Assembly (NCBI GenBank): GCA_039933775.1
Contig: JBDTNK010000076.1
Span: 1-9,285 of the forward strand
Source of the DNA: JBDTNK01 sp039933775
Lineage (GTDB): Bacteria; Chloroflexota; Limnocylindria; QHBO01
Length of the DNA: 9,285 bases
Reading direction: 5' to 3'
The notes beneath the pieces are model-generated. The model worked only from the letters and a program-made list of their open reading frames with translations. It was not told the origin of the DNA and made no database searches. The position numbers and the translations under genes are program-made. The first letter of the stretch is position 1. Each line of letters begins with the position of its first letter. Shown here piece by piece: positions 1 through 6,900 of the stretch.

Positions 1-1546
1 CATCGATCCGGACGAGATCCTCGTCGACTTCGGTGGCAAGAGCGAGGGCGTCGTCAGCAACCGCGAGCTGATGAGCCGCCGCGGCCCGCGCGACAGCGGC
101 GCCGATGAGTCGCGCCCGGAGCTGAAGATGGGCGACGAGGTGCTCGTCTACGTCCTCCAGCCAGAATCGCCGGAGGGCCATGCCGTCCTCTCGCTGCGTC
201 GCGCCGGTCTCGAGCGCAAGTGGCGCGCGATGCAGGAGCGCTTTGACGCGGGCGAGATCGTCGAAGCACGTGTCATCGACCACAACAAGGGCGGCCTGAT
301 CGTCGACCTCGGCGTGCGCGGCTTCGTGCCGATCAGCCAGATCGTCGACTTCCCGCGCCGGCCGCGCGACGAGCAGCCGCGCGACGCCGCGCAGGAGATC
401 GCCGAGAAGCTGCAGCCGTTCGTCGGTCGCACCCTCCGGTTGAAGATCCTGGAGGTCAATCGCAAGGCGAACCGCCTCATCCTGTCGGAGAAGGTCGCCC
501 TCTACGAGGAGCGCCGCGAGAAGCGCGACGAGCTGTTCAGCAGCCTGCAGGTCAGCCAGCGCGTTACCGGTCAGGTGCGCAGCATCGCCCCGTTCGGCGT
601 CTTCGTCGACCTCGGCGGCATCGACGGCCTGGTCCACAAGAGCGAGCTGTCCTGGAACAAGGTCAACAACCCGGAGACCGCGTACCAGATCGGTGACGAG
701 GTCGAGGCCGAGGTCATCGACATCAACCACGAGCGTGGCCGCATCAGCCTCTCGATCCGGAGGCTGCAGCCCGATCCGTGGCAGGAGTCGGTGGCGAAGT
801 ACAACATCGGCGACGTCATCCCCGGAACGGTGACCAAGCTTGTCAACTTCGGAGCGTTCGTCCGTGTCGAGGAGGGCCTCGAGGGCCTGATCCACATCAG
901 CGAGCTGTCCAACCAGCGTGTCGCGCATCCGGGCGATGTCGTGCAGGAGGGACAGGAGGTCAAGCTGCGCATCATCAGCCTCGACTCCGAGCGCCATCGC
1001 CTGGGACTCAGCCTGAAGCAGGCGGAGGATCGGCCGGTGCCGGCGGCGGCGCAGCCGTCGCGCTTCGAGGATCGCCCGCAGCGGGCTCGCCGTGACCGAC
1101 GGGATCGCGACTACCGGCCGGAGGATGCCGTCTCGGCACCCGAGGAGGGCATCGACAACACGATGGCCGCAGCGTTCGCTGAATCTGGCCTGCTCGAGCA
1201 GTTCCGCGCCAGCCAGGCAGCCCGCGAGACCGCTCCGGCCGACGTGAGCGCCGAGGCTGCCGCGACCGAGGAGACGGAAGCCAGTCCCTCCGAGCCCGAT
1301 GTCGCCGAGGAGGTCGCTGCCGTTTCGGAGGCACCCGCGGAGGTAGCCGGCACGCAGTCCGAGACGCCGGCGGAGGAGCCTGAGACTCCGGCGGAGGAGC
1401 CTGAGGCGCCGGCGGCGGAGCCCGAAGCCCCGGAGGACGAGCCCGAAGCTCCGGCGGAGGAGCCCGAAGCTCCCGCGGAGGAGTCTGAGAATCCGCCCGC
1501 CGAACCTGAGGCCAGCGCCGAGACCGGCGAGGAGCCGCAGCCCTAG
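1..1546 (+). CDS. rpsA: 30S ribosomal protein S1, 3' part (start lies upstream of window)
   Basis: S1 binds mRNA on the 30S subunit and helps recruit and unfold messages for initiation. The frame is open from the first base; the first whole codon is at position 2 and begins IDPDEILVDFGGKSEG, the middle of an S1 (OB-fold) domain, so 514 residues are visible and the N-terminus is missing. Three further S1 domains follow at about nt 248-490, 557-766 and 806-1021. The last two carry the typical signatures FGVFVDLGGIDGLVHKSELS and FGAFVRVEEGLEGLIHISEL, each closing with a SLS(I/L)(R/K) strand. Four domains in total are inferred, as in many non-proteobacterial S1 proteins (E. coli has six). The last ~174 residues (from about nt 1022) are a low-complexity acidic, Pro/Ala/Glu-rich tail that is probably disordered and ends in a heptad repeat. 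The stop is TAG at 1544. The ATG at 71 is an internal Met, not the start. The family assignment is very secure; function of the tail is unknown. Confidence 0.95.
   Translation, partial: IDPDEILVDFGGKSEGVVSNRELMSRRGPRDSGADESRPELKMGDEVLVYVLQPESPEGHAVLSLRRAGLERKWRAMQERFDAGEIVEARVIDHNKGGLIVDLGVRGFVPISQIVDFPRRPRDEQPRDAAQEIAEKLQPFVGRTLRLKILEVNRKANRLILSEKVALYEERREKRDELFSSLQVSQRVTGQVRSIAPFGVFVDLGGIDGLVHKSELSWNKVNNPETAYQIGDEVEAEVIDINHERGRISLSIRRLQPDPWQESVAKYNIGDVIPGTVTKLVNFGAFVRVEEGLEGLIHISELSNQRVAHPGDVVQEGQEVKLRIISLDSERHRLGLSLKQAEDRPVPAAAQPSRFEDRPQRARRDRRDRDYRPEDAVSAPEEGIDNTMAAAFAESGLLEQFRASQAARETAPADVSAEAAATEETEASPSEPDVAEEVAAVSEAPAEVAGTQSETPAEEPETPAEEPEAPAAEPEAPEDEPEAPAEEPEAPAEESENPPAEPEASAETGEEPQP
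1361..1507 (+). repeat. 21-bp in-frame tandem repeat (7 copies) coding an acidic heptad
   Basis: Seven consecutive 21-bp units encode ETPAEEP, ETPAEEP, EAPAAEP, EAPEDEP, EAPAEEP, EAPAEES and ENPPAEP, followed by a decaying eighth unit (EASAE). The first two units differ by a single silent base, while later ones diverge at both synonymous and amino-acid positions. This is a coding minisatellite at the C-terminus of S1. The period preserves the reading frame, so copy number could vary by slippage or unequal recombination without inactivating the gene. Confidence 0.9.
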
Positions 1547-1586
1547 CAACCGTGCGGGATCAATTTCGCGCAGTCAGGCGTCACTA

Positions 1587-1618
1587 GTCGGGACGGACCC
1601 TCACGGGACCGTCCCGAC
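1587..1618 (+). terminator. Hairpin after rpsA, probable intrinsic terminator
   Basis: A perfect 10-bp stem (GTCGGGACGG at 1587-1596 with CCGTCCCGAC at 1609-1618) encloses a 12-nt loop. Inside the loop, CCC (1598-1600) can pair with GGG (1605-1607) around a TCAC tetraloop after one A/A mismatch. It lies 40 nt past the rpsA stop and about 150 nt before clpC. The following tract (GTCGTTCTT) is only mildly T-rich, so termination may be imperfect or factor-assisted. The dyad is seen directly; the terminator role is inferred from position and shape. Confidence 0.7.
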
Positions 1619-1696
1619 GTCGTTCTTCCGGTCGCGATCGATGAGCGATCAGAGACCTTCCCGCGTATAGAGAGAGCAACACCGTCGAGCCGAGTT

Positions 1697-1727
1697 GCGA
1701 CATCCGGCCCGATGTCTGCTCTACACT
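1697..1727 (+). promoter_or_regulatory. Weak candidate clpC promoter
   Basis: A possible -10 element TACACT sits at 1722-1727 (four of six bases match TATAAT), which would start transcription around 1734 and give a ~37-nt leader before clpC. Upstream, GCGACA at 1697-1702 matches four of six -35 bases but with a long 19-nt spacer; TTGCGA at 1695-1700 is 21 nt away. Neither is convincing. The gap shows no CIRCE inverted repeat, no CtsR heptad repeat and no HspR-type repeat that I can recognise. Confidence 0.3.
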
Positions 1728-1770
1728 CCACCATCACGACCGGCGCGGATAGCCCGGGAGCACAGGACTC

Positions 1771-4257
1771 ATGACCATGGACCGATTCGACAAGTTCACC
1801 GACAGGGCGCGAAAAGTCCTCACCCTCGCGCAGGATGAGGCGCAGCGCTTCAACCACAACTACATCGGCACCGAGCACCTGCTGCTCGGGCTCGTGCGCG
1901 AGGGCGAAGGCGTCGCCGCGCGCGTGCTCGAGAACATGAACGTCGAGCTGTCCAAGGTCCGCACCGCCGTCGAGTTCATCATCGGCCGCGGCGATCGGCC
2001 GGTGGTCGGCGAGGTCGGGCTCACCCCGCGCGCCAAGCGGGTGATCGAGCTGGCCATCGACGAGGCCCGGCGCCTGGGCCACAACTACATCGGCACCGAA
2101 CACCTGCTGCTCGGCCTGGTCCGCGAGGGCGAGGGGATCGCCGCCGGGGTGCTGGAGAGCCTGGGCGTCAACCTGGACAAGGTGCGCCACCAGGTGATCC
2201 ATGTGCTCAGCCAGAGCACGAGCGTCTCGCCGGCGCAGGAGACGAAGCGTCCCTCCAAGACGCCGACGCTCGACCAGCTGGGCGTCAATCTCACGGAGTT
2301 GGCTCGCGCCGGCAAGCTCGACCCGGTCATCGGGCGCGAGAAGGAGATCGAGCGCGTCATCCAGATCCTGGGTCGCAAGACGAAGAACAACCCCGCGCTG
2401 ATCGGCGAGCCGGGCGTGGGGAAGACCGCCATCGCCGAGGCGCTCGCGCATCGGATCGTGGCGGGGGACGTCCCGGACACGCTCGCCGACAAGCGGGTCC
2501 TGACCCTCGACATCGGCTCGCTCGTCGCCGGCACGAAGTATCGCGGCGAGTTCGAGGAGCGGCTCAAGAAGATCATCGAGGAGCTGCGCTCCAGCTCGGA
2601 CAGCGTGCTCTTCATCGACGAGCTGCACACGCTCGTCGGGGCCGGCGCGGCGGAGGGCGCCATCGATGCGGCGAACATCCTGAAGCCGCCGCTCGCGCGC
2701 GGCGAGCTGCAGTGCATCGGCGCCACGACGCTCGACGAGTTCCGCAAGTACATCGAGAAGGACGCGGCGCTCGAGCGCCGCTTCCAGCCGGTCATGGTCG
2801 AGGAGCCGACGGTCGACGAGGCGGTCGCGATCCTGTTCGGGATCCGCGAGCGCTACGAGGAGCACCACCACGTCAAGATGACCGACGAGGCGCTGCGCGC
2901 CGCGGTCGACCTCTCGGTGCGCTACATCGCGGATCGCGCCCTGCCCGACAAGGCGATCGACCTCATCGACGAGGCCGGTTCGCGCGTCCGCCTGCGGAGC
3001 GCATCGGCACCGCCGCAGCTGAAGCAAGCCCAGCGCGATCTCGTGGAGATCACGCGCCAGAAGGACGAGGCGATCGCCGGCCAGGACTACGAGGCGGCGG
3101 CCCGGCTGCGCGACGAGGAGGCGCAGGGCAAGGAGCGGATCGACGAGGTCCGCGCCGCATGGCAGGCGGAGAGCGCGAAGGACACGCCGGTGGTCACCGA
3201 CGAGGACATCGCCGAGGTCGTCGCGATGTGGACCGGCATCCCCGTCGTGCGCATCAGCGTGGAGGAGTCGGAGCGGCTGCTCCACATGGAGGAGGCGCTG
3301 CACAAGCGCTACGTCGGCCAGGAGGAGGGGATCCTCACCATCAGCCGTGCCGTGCGTCGCGCCCGGGCGGGGCTGAAGGACCCGAAGCGACCGATCGGCT
3401 CGTTCATCTTCTCAGGCCCCACCGGGGTCGGGAAGACGGAGATGGCGCGAGCGCTCGCCGAGTTCATGTTCGGCAGCGAGGACGCGCTGGTGAAGATCGA
3501 CATGAGCGAGTTCATGGAGCGACACAACGTCTCGCGCCTGGTCGGCGCACCGCCCGGCTATGTCGGGTACGACGAAGGCGGCCAGCTGACCGAGGCCGTC
3601 CGGCGCAAGAGCTACAGCGTCGTGCTGCTCGACGAGATCGAGAAGGCGCATCCAGAGGTCTTCAACATCCTCCTGCAGATCCTGGAGGACGGACATCTGA
3701 CTGATGCGAAGGGCCGGCGCGTCGACTTCCGGAACACGATCATCATCATGACCAGCAATGTCGGCGCGCAACAGCTGCAGCATGACTCATCGATCGGGTT
3801 CCGGGCCGGCGGCAGCGAGGCGGTCCAGGCGGCGGCCAACTACGACCGCATGAAGGACAAGGTGCTCTCGGAGCTCAAGAACACGTTCCGGCCCGAGTTC
3901 CTGAACCGAATCGACGCCACGGTCGTGTTCCGGCAGCTGACCCGCGAAGAGATTCGCGAGATCGTCGACCTGCTCCTGGTACGCGTGAAGGCGCAGCTCG
4001 CCGGCCAGCAGATGGAGCTCATCGTGACCGATGCCGCGAAGGACGCGATCATCGAGAAGGGCTACGACCAGACAATGGGCGCGCGGCCACTGCGACGCGA
4101 GATCCAGAACCAGATCGAGGATCCGCTCGCCGAACGGATGCTCAGGGGGAGCTTCGAGTCGGGCGACAAGATCGTCGTCGACCTGGGTCCGGACGGGGCG
4201 CTGGACATCACGCGGCATGCACCCGCGGAGCGCGAGCCTGCCGCCGCGCAGGCCTGA
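1771..4257 (+). CDS. clpC: ATP-dependent Clp protease ATP-binding subunit ClpC
   Basis: A cytoplasmic Hsp100/AAA+ unfoldase of 828 residues that threads substrates into the ClpP peptidase. In order: two Clp-N repeats (about 1-72 and 83-148), both containing the identical block YIGTEHLLLGLVREGEG; AAA-1 with Walker A GEPGVGKT (212-219) and Walker B VLFIDE (279-284); a middle region with a UVR-like segment around 430-455 (QDYEAAARLRDEE), the short M-domain diagnostic of ClpC rather than ClpB; AAA-2 with Walker A GPTGVGKT (549-556), Walker B VVLLDE (617-622), sensor TSNVG, arginine finger in FLNRID and sensor-2 GAR (770-772). The IGF tripeptide at 675-677 is the ClpP-docking loop. All catalytic motifs are intact and the length is typical. 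GGGAG at 1756 serves ATG 1771 with a 10-nt gap; AGGA at 1764 would serve ATG 1777 with a 9-nt gap, so the start may be two codons later. The gene ends with tandem stops TGA TAA. No ctsR, mcsA or mcsB precedes it. Confidence 0.97.
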   Translation: MTMDRFDKFTDRARKVLTLAQDEAQRFNHNYIGTEHLLLGLVREGEGVAARVLENMNVELSKVRTAVEFIIGRGDRPVVGEVGLTPRAKRVIELAIDEARRLGHNYIGTEHLLLGLVREGEGIAAGVLESLGVNLDKVRHQVIHVLSQSTSVSPAQETKRPSKTPTLDQLGVNLTELARAGKLDPVIGREKEIERVIQILGRKTKNNPALIGEPGVGKTAIAEALAHRIVAGDVPDTLADKRVLTLDIGSLVAGTKYRGEFEERLKKIIEELRSSSDSVLFIDELHTLVGAGAAEGAIDAANILKPPLARGELQCIGATTLDEFRKYIEKDAALERRFQPVMVEEPTVDEAVAILFGIRERYEEHHHVKMTDEALRAAVDLSVRYIADRALPDKAIDLIDEAGSRVRLRSASAPPQLKQAQRDLVEITRQKDEAIAGQDYEAAARLRDEEAQGKERIDEVRAAWQAESAKDTPVVTDEDIAEVVAMWTGIPVVRISVEESERLLHMEEALHKRYVGQEEGILTISRAVRRARAGLKDPKRPIGSFIFSGPTGVGKTEMARALAEFMFGSEDALVKIDMSEFMERHNVSRLVGAPPGYVGYDEGGQLTEAVRRKSYSVVLLDEIEKAHPEVFNILLQILEDGHLTDAKGRRVDFRNTIIIMTSNVGAQQLQHDSSIGFRAGGSEAVQAAANYDRMKDKVLSELKNTFRPEFLNRIDATVVFRQLTREEIREIVDLLLVRVKAQLAGQQMELIVTDAAKDAIIEKGYDQTMGARPLRREIQNQIEDPLAERMLRGSFESGDKIVVDLGPDGALDITRHAPAEREPAAAQA

Positions 4258-4293
4258 TAAGCGCCCGATACGCCGGCGATACGAGCCGCGTGC

Positions 4294-4327
4294 GACGATG
4301 GCGGGCCTGACCAGTCCCGTCATCGTC
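4294..4327 (+). terminator. Hairpin between clpC and radA, probable terminator or attenuator
   Basis: GACGATGGCGGG (4294-4305) pairs with CCCGTCATCGTC (4316-4327) over 12 bp including one G-T wobble, leaving a 10-nt loop. It is followed by ATATCTC, a weak T-containing tract. It starts 37 nt after the clpC stop and ends 29 nt before the radA start, so it may end clpC transcripts or stabilise a processed 3' end. A weak promoter-like pair overlaps it (CTGACC at 4307-4312 and TATCTC at 4329-4334, 16-nt spacer), which could supply radA; that is speculative. Confidence 0.6.
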
Positions 4328-4346
4328 ATATCTCACCCCACTGCAC

Positions 4347-4351
4347 GAGGT
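4347..4351 (+). promoter_or_regulatory. Shine-Dalgarno deciding the TTG start of radA
   Basis: GAGGT at 4347-4351 lies 5 nt before TTG 4357. It is one of the few clear ribosome-binding sites in the window and supports the TTG start, which also places the zinc-finger cysteines at the usual distance from the N-terminus. Confidence 0.75.
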
Positions 4352-4356
4352 CGCTC

Positions 4357-5727
4357 TTGTCCGTCCGCTCGGTCCACGTCTGCCAGCAGTGCGGCTCCGA
4401 ATCCCCGAAGTGGTCGGGCCAGTGCCCGTCGTGCGGGGCGTGGAACACGCTGGTCGAGACGGTCGTGCCGAAGGGCCCCGGTACACGGTCACGGCCGGCG
4501 CGCACCGCGCTGACCGTCGACGCCGTGGCACAGCCAATCGGCGCGGTCAGCAGCGCCGAGGCGGATCGGCTGATGAGCGGCATCGGCGAGGTGGATCGCG
4601 TGCTGGGGGGCGGCTTCGTGCCCGGGTCGATCGTGCTCATCGGCGGCGATCCCGGTATCGGCAAGTCGACGCTGCTGCTGCAGCTGGCGGCGCGCATCGC
4701 CGGCGCCGGCAGCGGGGTGCTCTACATCAGCGGCGAGGAGTCTCCGGCCCAGGTACGCGGCCGCGGCGAGCGGGTGGGTGCCGTGGTCGCCGGCCTCGAC
4801 CTGCTGGCGACGACTGACCTCGCCACCGCAGTGACGGCGATCGAGGCGCGACAGCCGGCGCTGGCGGTCGTTGACAGCGTCCAGACGCTCGCCAGTGACG
4901 AGCTCGGCGGGCCCGCCGGCAGCGTCGGCCAGGTGCGCGAGGTGGCCAGCCGCCTGGCGGAGGTGGCGAAGGCAGGCCGCAGCTGCGTCGCATTGGTGGG
5001 GCACGTCACCAAGGAGGGGACCGTCGCCGGGCCGCGCACGCTGGAGCACCTCGTCGACGCGGTGCTCTATCTCGAAGGCGAGCGTCTCTCGGGAACGCGG
5101 CTTCTGCGCGCAGCCAAGAACCGCTTCGGCTCTACCGAGGAGGTCGGCGTGCTCGAGATGGCCGGTGACGGGCTGGTCGAGGTCACCGATGCCTCGCGCT
5201 TCTTCCTGGCCGATGGCGGCGAGCCGGTCTCGGGCAGCGCCGTGACGATCGCGCTGGAGGGGACGCGACCGCTGGCGGTGGAGATCCAGGCGCTCGTGGC
5301 GCCGGCCGGCTACGGTCCCCCGCGACGCGCGACGACCGGCATCGATGTCAACCGCGTGCTCATGCTCATCGCCGTGCTGGCGCGCCACGCGGGGGCGAAC
5401 CTGACCGCGCACGACGTCTACGTCAACGTGGCGGGCGGTCTGCGCATCGTTGAGCCCGCCGCGGACCTGGCGATCGCCACCGCCCTGGCCAGCAGCCTGC
5501 GCGAGCGCGCGGTGCGCTCGGGTACCGTCGTGGCCGGCGAGGTCGCGCTGTCGGGACGGCTGCGAGCCGCCGGCCGCGCGGATCGGCGGCTGGCCGAGGC
5601 CCGTCGCCTGGGCTTCGATCGACTGGTGACCGGCCCCGAACGTGGACATCCGGCAGTGGAAGGCGCGGGGATGCTGCAGGCACCGGACATCCGCAGCGCA
5701 CTGCAGCTGGTGCTGGCCGAAGACTGA
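4357..5727 (+). CDS. radA: DNA repair protein RadA (Sms)
   Basis: A RecA-like ATPase of 456 residues that acts in homologous recombination, promoting branch migration and processing of recombination intermediates. The N-terminal zinc finger is C9-x2-C12-x10-C23-x2-C26 (VCQQCG...CPSCGAWN). Walker A is GGDPGIGKST (96-105, Lys103), Walker B ends at VVDS (Asp173), followed by GHVTKEG and the RadA-specific KNRFG motif at 254-258. Residues from about 290 form the Lon-protease-like domain; the segment EPAADLA lacks a Lon-type catalytic serine, as is usual for RadA, so no peptidase activity is expected. The start is TTG, supported by GAGGT upstream. Length is normal for the family. It follows clpC, the same adjacency as in Bacillus; unlike there, disA is not the next gene. 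All key motifs are intact. Confidence 0.96.
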   Translation: MSVRSVHVCQQCGSESPKWSGQCPSCGAWNTLVETVVPKGPGTRSRPARTALTVDAVAQPIGAVSSAEADRLMSGIGEVDRVLGGGFVPGSIVLIGGDPGIGKSTLLLQLAARIAGAGSGVLYISGEESPAQVRGRGERVGAVVAGLDLLATTDLATAVTAIEARQPALAVVDSVQTLASDELGGPAGSVGQVREVASRLAEVAKAGRSCVALVGHVTKEGTVAGPRTLEHLVDAVLYLEGERLSGTRLLRAAKNRFGSTEEVGVLEMAGDGLVEVTDASRFFLADGGEPVSGSAVTIALEGTRPLAVEIQALVAPAGYGPPRRATTGIDVNRVLMLIAVLARHAGANLTAHDVYVNVAGGLRIVEPAADLAIATALASSLRERAVRSGTVVAGEVALSGRLRAAGRADRRLAEARRLGFDRLVTGPERGHPAVEGAGMLQAPDIRSALQLVLAED

Positions 5728-5735
5728 GCCGAGCA

Positions 5736-5764
5736 TTGCCGCCCCTTCGGGCACGTGCTACCGT
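5736..5764 (+). promoter_or_regulatory. Candidate promoter of the PIN-TRAM/ispDF/rlmB operon
   Basis: TTGCCG (5736-5741) and TACCGT (5759-5764) are separated by exactly 17 nt. The -35 matches four of six consensus bases and the -10 keeps the T-A---T core. Transcription would begin near 5771, giving a ~56-nt leader before the ATG at 5827 and excluding the alternative GTG at 5755. A small dyad (GCCC 5741-5744 with GGGC 5749-5752) lies inside the spacer. The spacing is good but the matches are partial, so confidence is modest. Confidence 0.4.
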
Positions 5765-5826
5765 TCGCCGTCTTCATCAGCCCAGCGATCCATCCGTCCA
5801 TTCCTCCCGCACTCATCGGTCTGACC

Positions 5827-6900
5827 ATGACCAGGATCATCCAGCTGCTGGGTGCCCTCATCGGCACCTTCATCGGCTTCGCCTTCGGCCTGCTCATCCT
5901 CGAGCGCAGCGGCGACATCGTCAGTGCGCCGAACCGGCCTGCCTTCCTCATGGCGGTCGTGGCGGCCTCGCTCCTCTTCGGCTACCTGGCAATCCCGTAC
6001 GTGACCGTGTATCCGACGCGTTGGGCGGTCGACCGTCTCGGGGCGGCCGGAGCGGGCGATTACGCGATCGGCGTCGGGGCGCTCGTCATCGGGCTGCTCA
6101 TGGGGCTGCTGCTCGGGACGCCGCTGGCGGCGTTGGGTGCTCCGTGGGGATTCCTGCTGCCCCCGATCGTCTCGGTCGGGCTGGCGCTGCTCATGCTCGC
6201 CGCCACGATGTACAAGCGCGACGTGCTGCTGCCCGCCGTCGCCGGTCTCATGCCAGGCGGGCGACGTCGCGGCGGATCGGCGGGGCGCGTCGTCGTCGAC
6301 ACGAGCGCGATCATCGATGGCCGCCTCGTCGATCTGTCGAAGACCGGCTTCATCATGGGCACCCTGGTCGTGCCCAAGTTCGTGCTCGAGGAGTTGCAGC
6401 GCATCGCCGATTCGCCCGACGCGCTGCGCCGCAACCGCGGGCGTCGCGGGCTCGAGATGCTCACCGCGCTGGGGCGCGACTCGGTGTCGCCGGTCGAGAT
6501 CAGCGACGAGACCTACCCGGAGATCAACGAGGTGGATGCCAAGCTGGTTGCCTACGCGCGCGAGCACACCGCTGCCATCCTCACCAACGACTTCAACCTG
6601 AACCGGGTCGCGGAGCTGCAGGGCATCAAGGTGCTCAACATCAACGAGCTCGCCAACGCGGTGAAGCAGGTCCTGCACCCCGGCGAGGAGATGCTCGTTC
6701 GGATCATCCAGGACGGCAAGGAGCCGGGCCAAGGGGTCGGCTACCTGGACGACGGCACCATGATCGTGGTCGAGAACGGCGCCCGCCACATGGATCGCGA
6801 GATCGCGGTCAGCGTGACGCGGGTGCTCCAGACGGTCGCCGGACGGATGATCTTCGCGCAACCTCGCTCGGACGCGGCGGCCGAGCCGCACAACGGGTGA
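5827..6900 (+). CDS. YacL-like membrane protein with PIN nuclease and TRAM domains
   Basis: 357 residues, close to the ~366 of B. subtilis YacL. Four predicted membrane segments occupy roughly 4-26, 39-62, 77-102 and 108-129. They are followed by a cytosolic PIN domain (about 154-285) and a C-terminal TRAM domain (about 287-347), a small RNA-binding beta-barrel. Candidate PIN metal-binding acidic residues are all present: Asp158 (VVDTS), Glu188, Asp237 (EVDAKL) and Asp255 (LTNDFN), so a membrane-anchored RNase is likely, although its target is not known. ATG 5827 is preferred because it begins directly before the first membrane segment, as in homologues; the in-frame GTG at 5755 would add 24 residues and lies within the likely promoter. 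There is no clear Shine-Dalgarno at 5827. The TGA stop overlaps the GTG start of the next gene. A YacL homologue next to ispD is a conserved arrangement in Firmicutes. Confidence 0.88.
   Translation: MTRIIQLLGALIGTFIGFAFGLLILERSGDIVSAPNRPAFLMAVVAASLLFGYLAIPYVTVYPTRWAVDRLGAAGAGDYAIGVGALVIGLLMGLLLGTPLAALGAPWGFLLPPIVSVGLALLMLAATMYKRDVLLPAVAGLMPGGRRRGGSAGRVVVDTSAIIDGRLVDLSKTGFIMGTLVVPKFVLEELQRIADSPDALRRNRGRRGLEMLTALGRDSVSPVEISDETYPEINEVDAKLVAYAREHTAAILTNDFNLNRVAELQGIKVLNINELANAVKQVLHPGEEMLVRIIQDGKEPGQGVGYLDDGTMIVVENGARHMDREIAVSVTRVLQTVAGRMIFAQPRSDAAAEPHNG

Noticed and set aside
1636..1650. GATCG-N5-CGATC inverted repeat as a clpC operator
   Set aside because: Only 5-bp arms in a sequence rich in CGATC; expected by chance and not similar to a known heat-shock operator.
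1854..2147. Near-identical DNA blocks 225 bp apart at the start of clpC (1854-1922 and 2079-2147)
   Set aside because: They encode the two Clp-N repeats, which are conserved in all ClpC proteins; no recent duplication is needed to explain them.
1543..3303. 586-codon open frame on the - strand opposite clpC
   Set aside because: Its translation is a low-complexity Arg/Leu/Asp/Ala-rich product typical of the antisense of high-GC genes, and the + strand codes an intact ClpC with all motifs.
5736..6896. Upstream in-frame extension of ispDF giving a 794-residue protein
   Set aside because: The first 387 codons overlap the PIN-TRAM gene in another frame and give Arg-rich nonsense; recognisable IspD sequence begins at GTG 6897.
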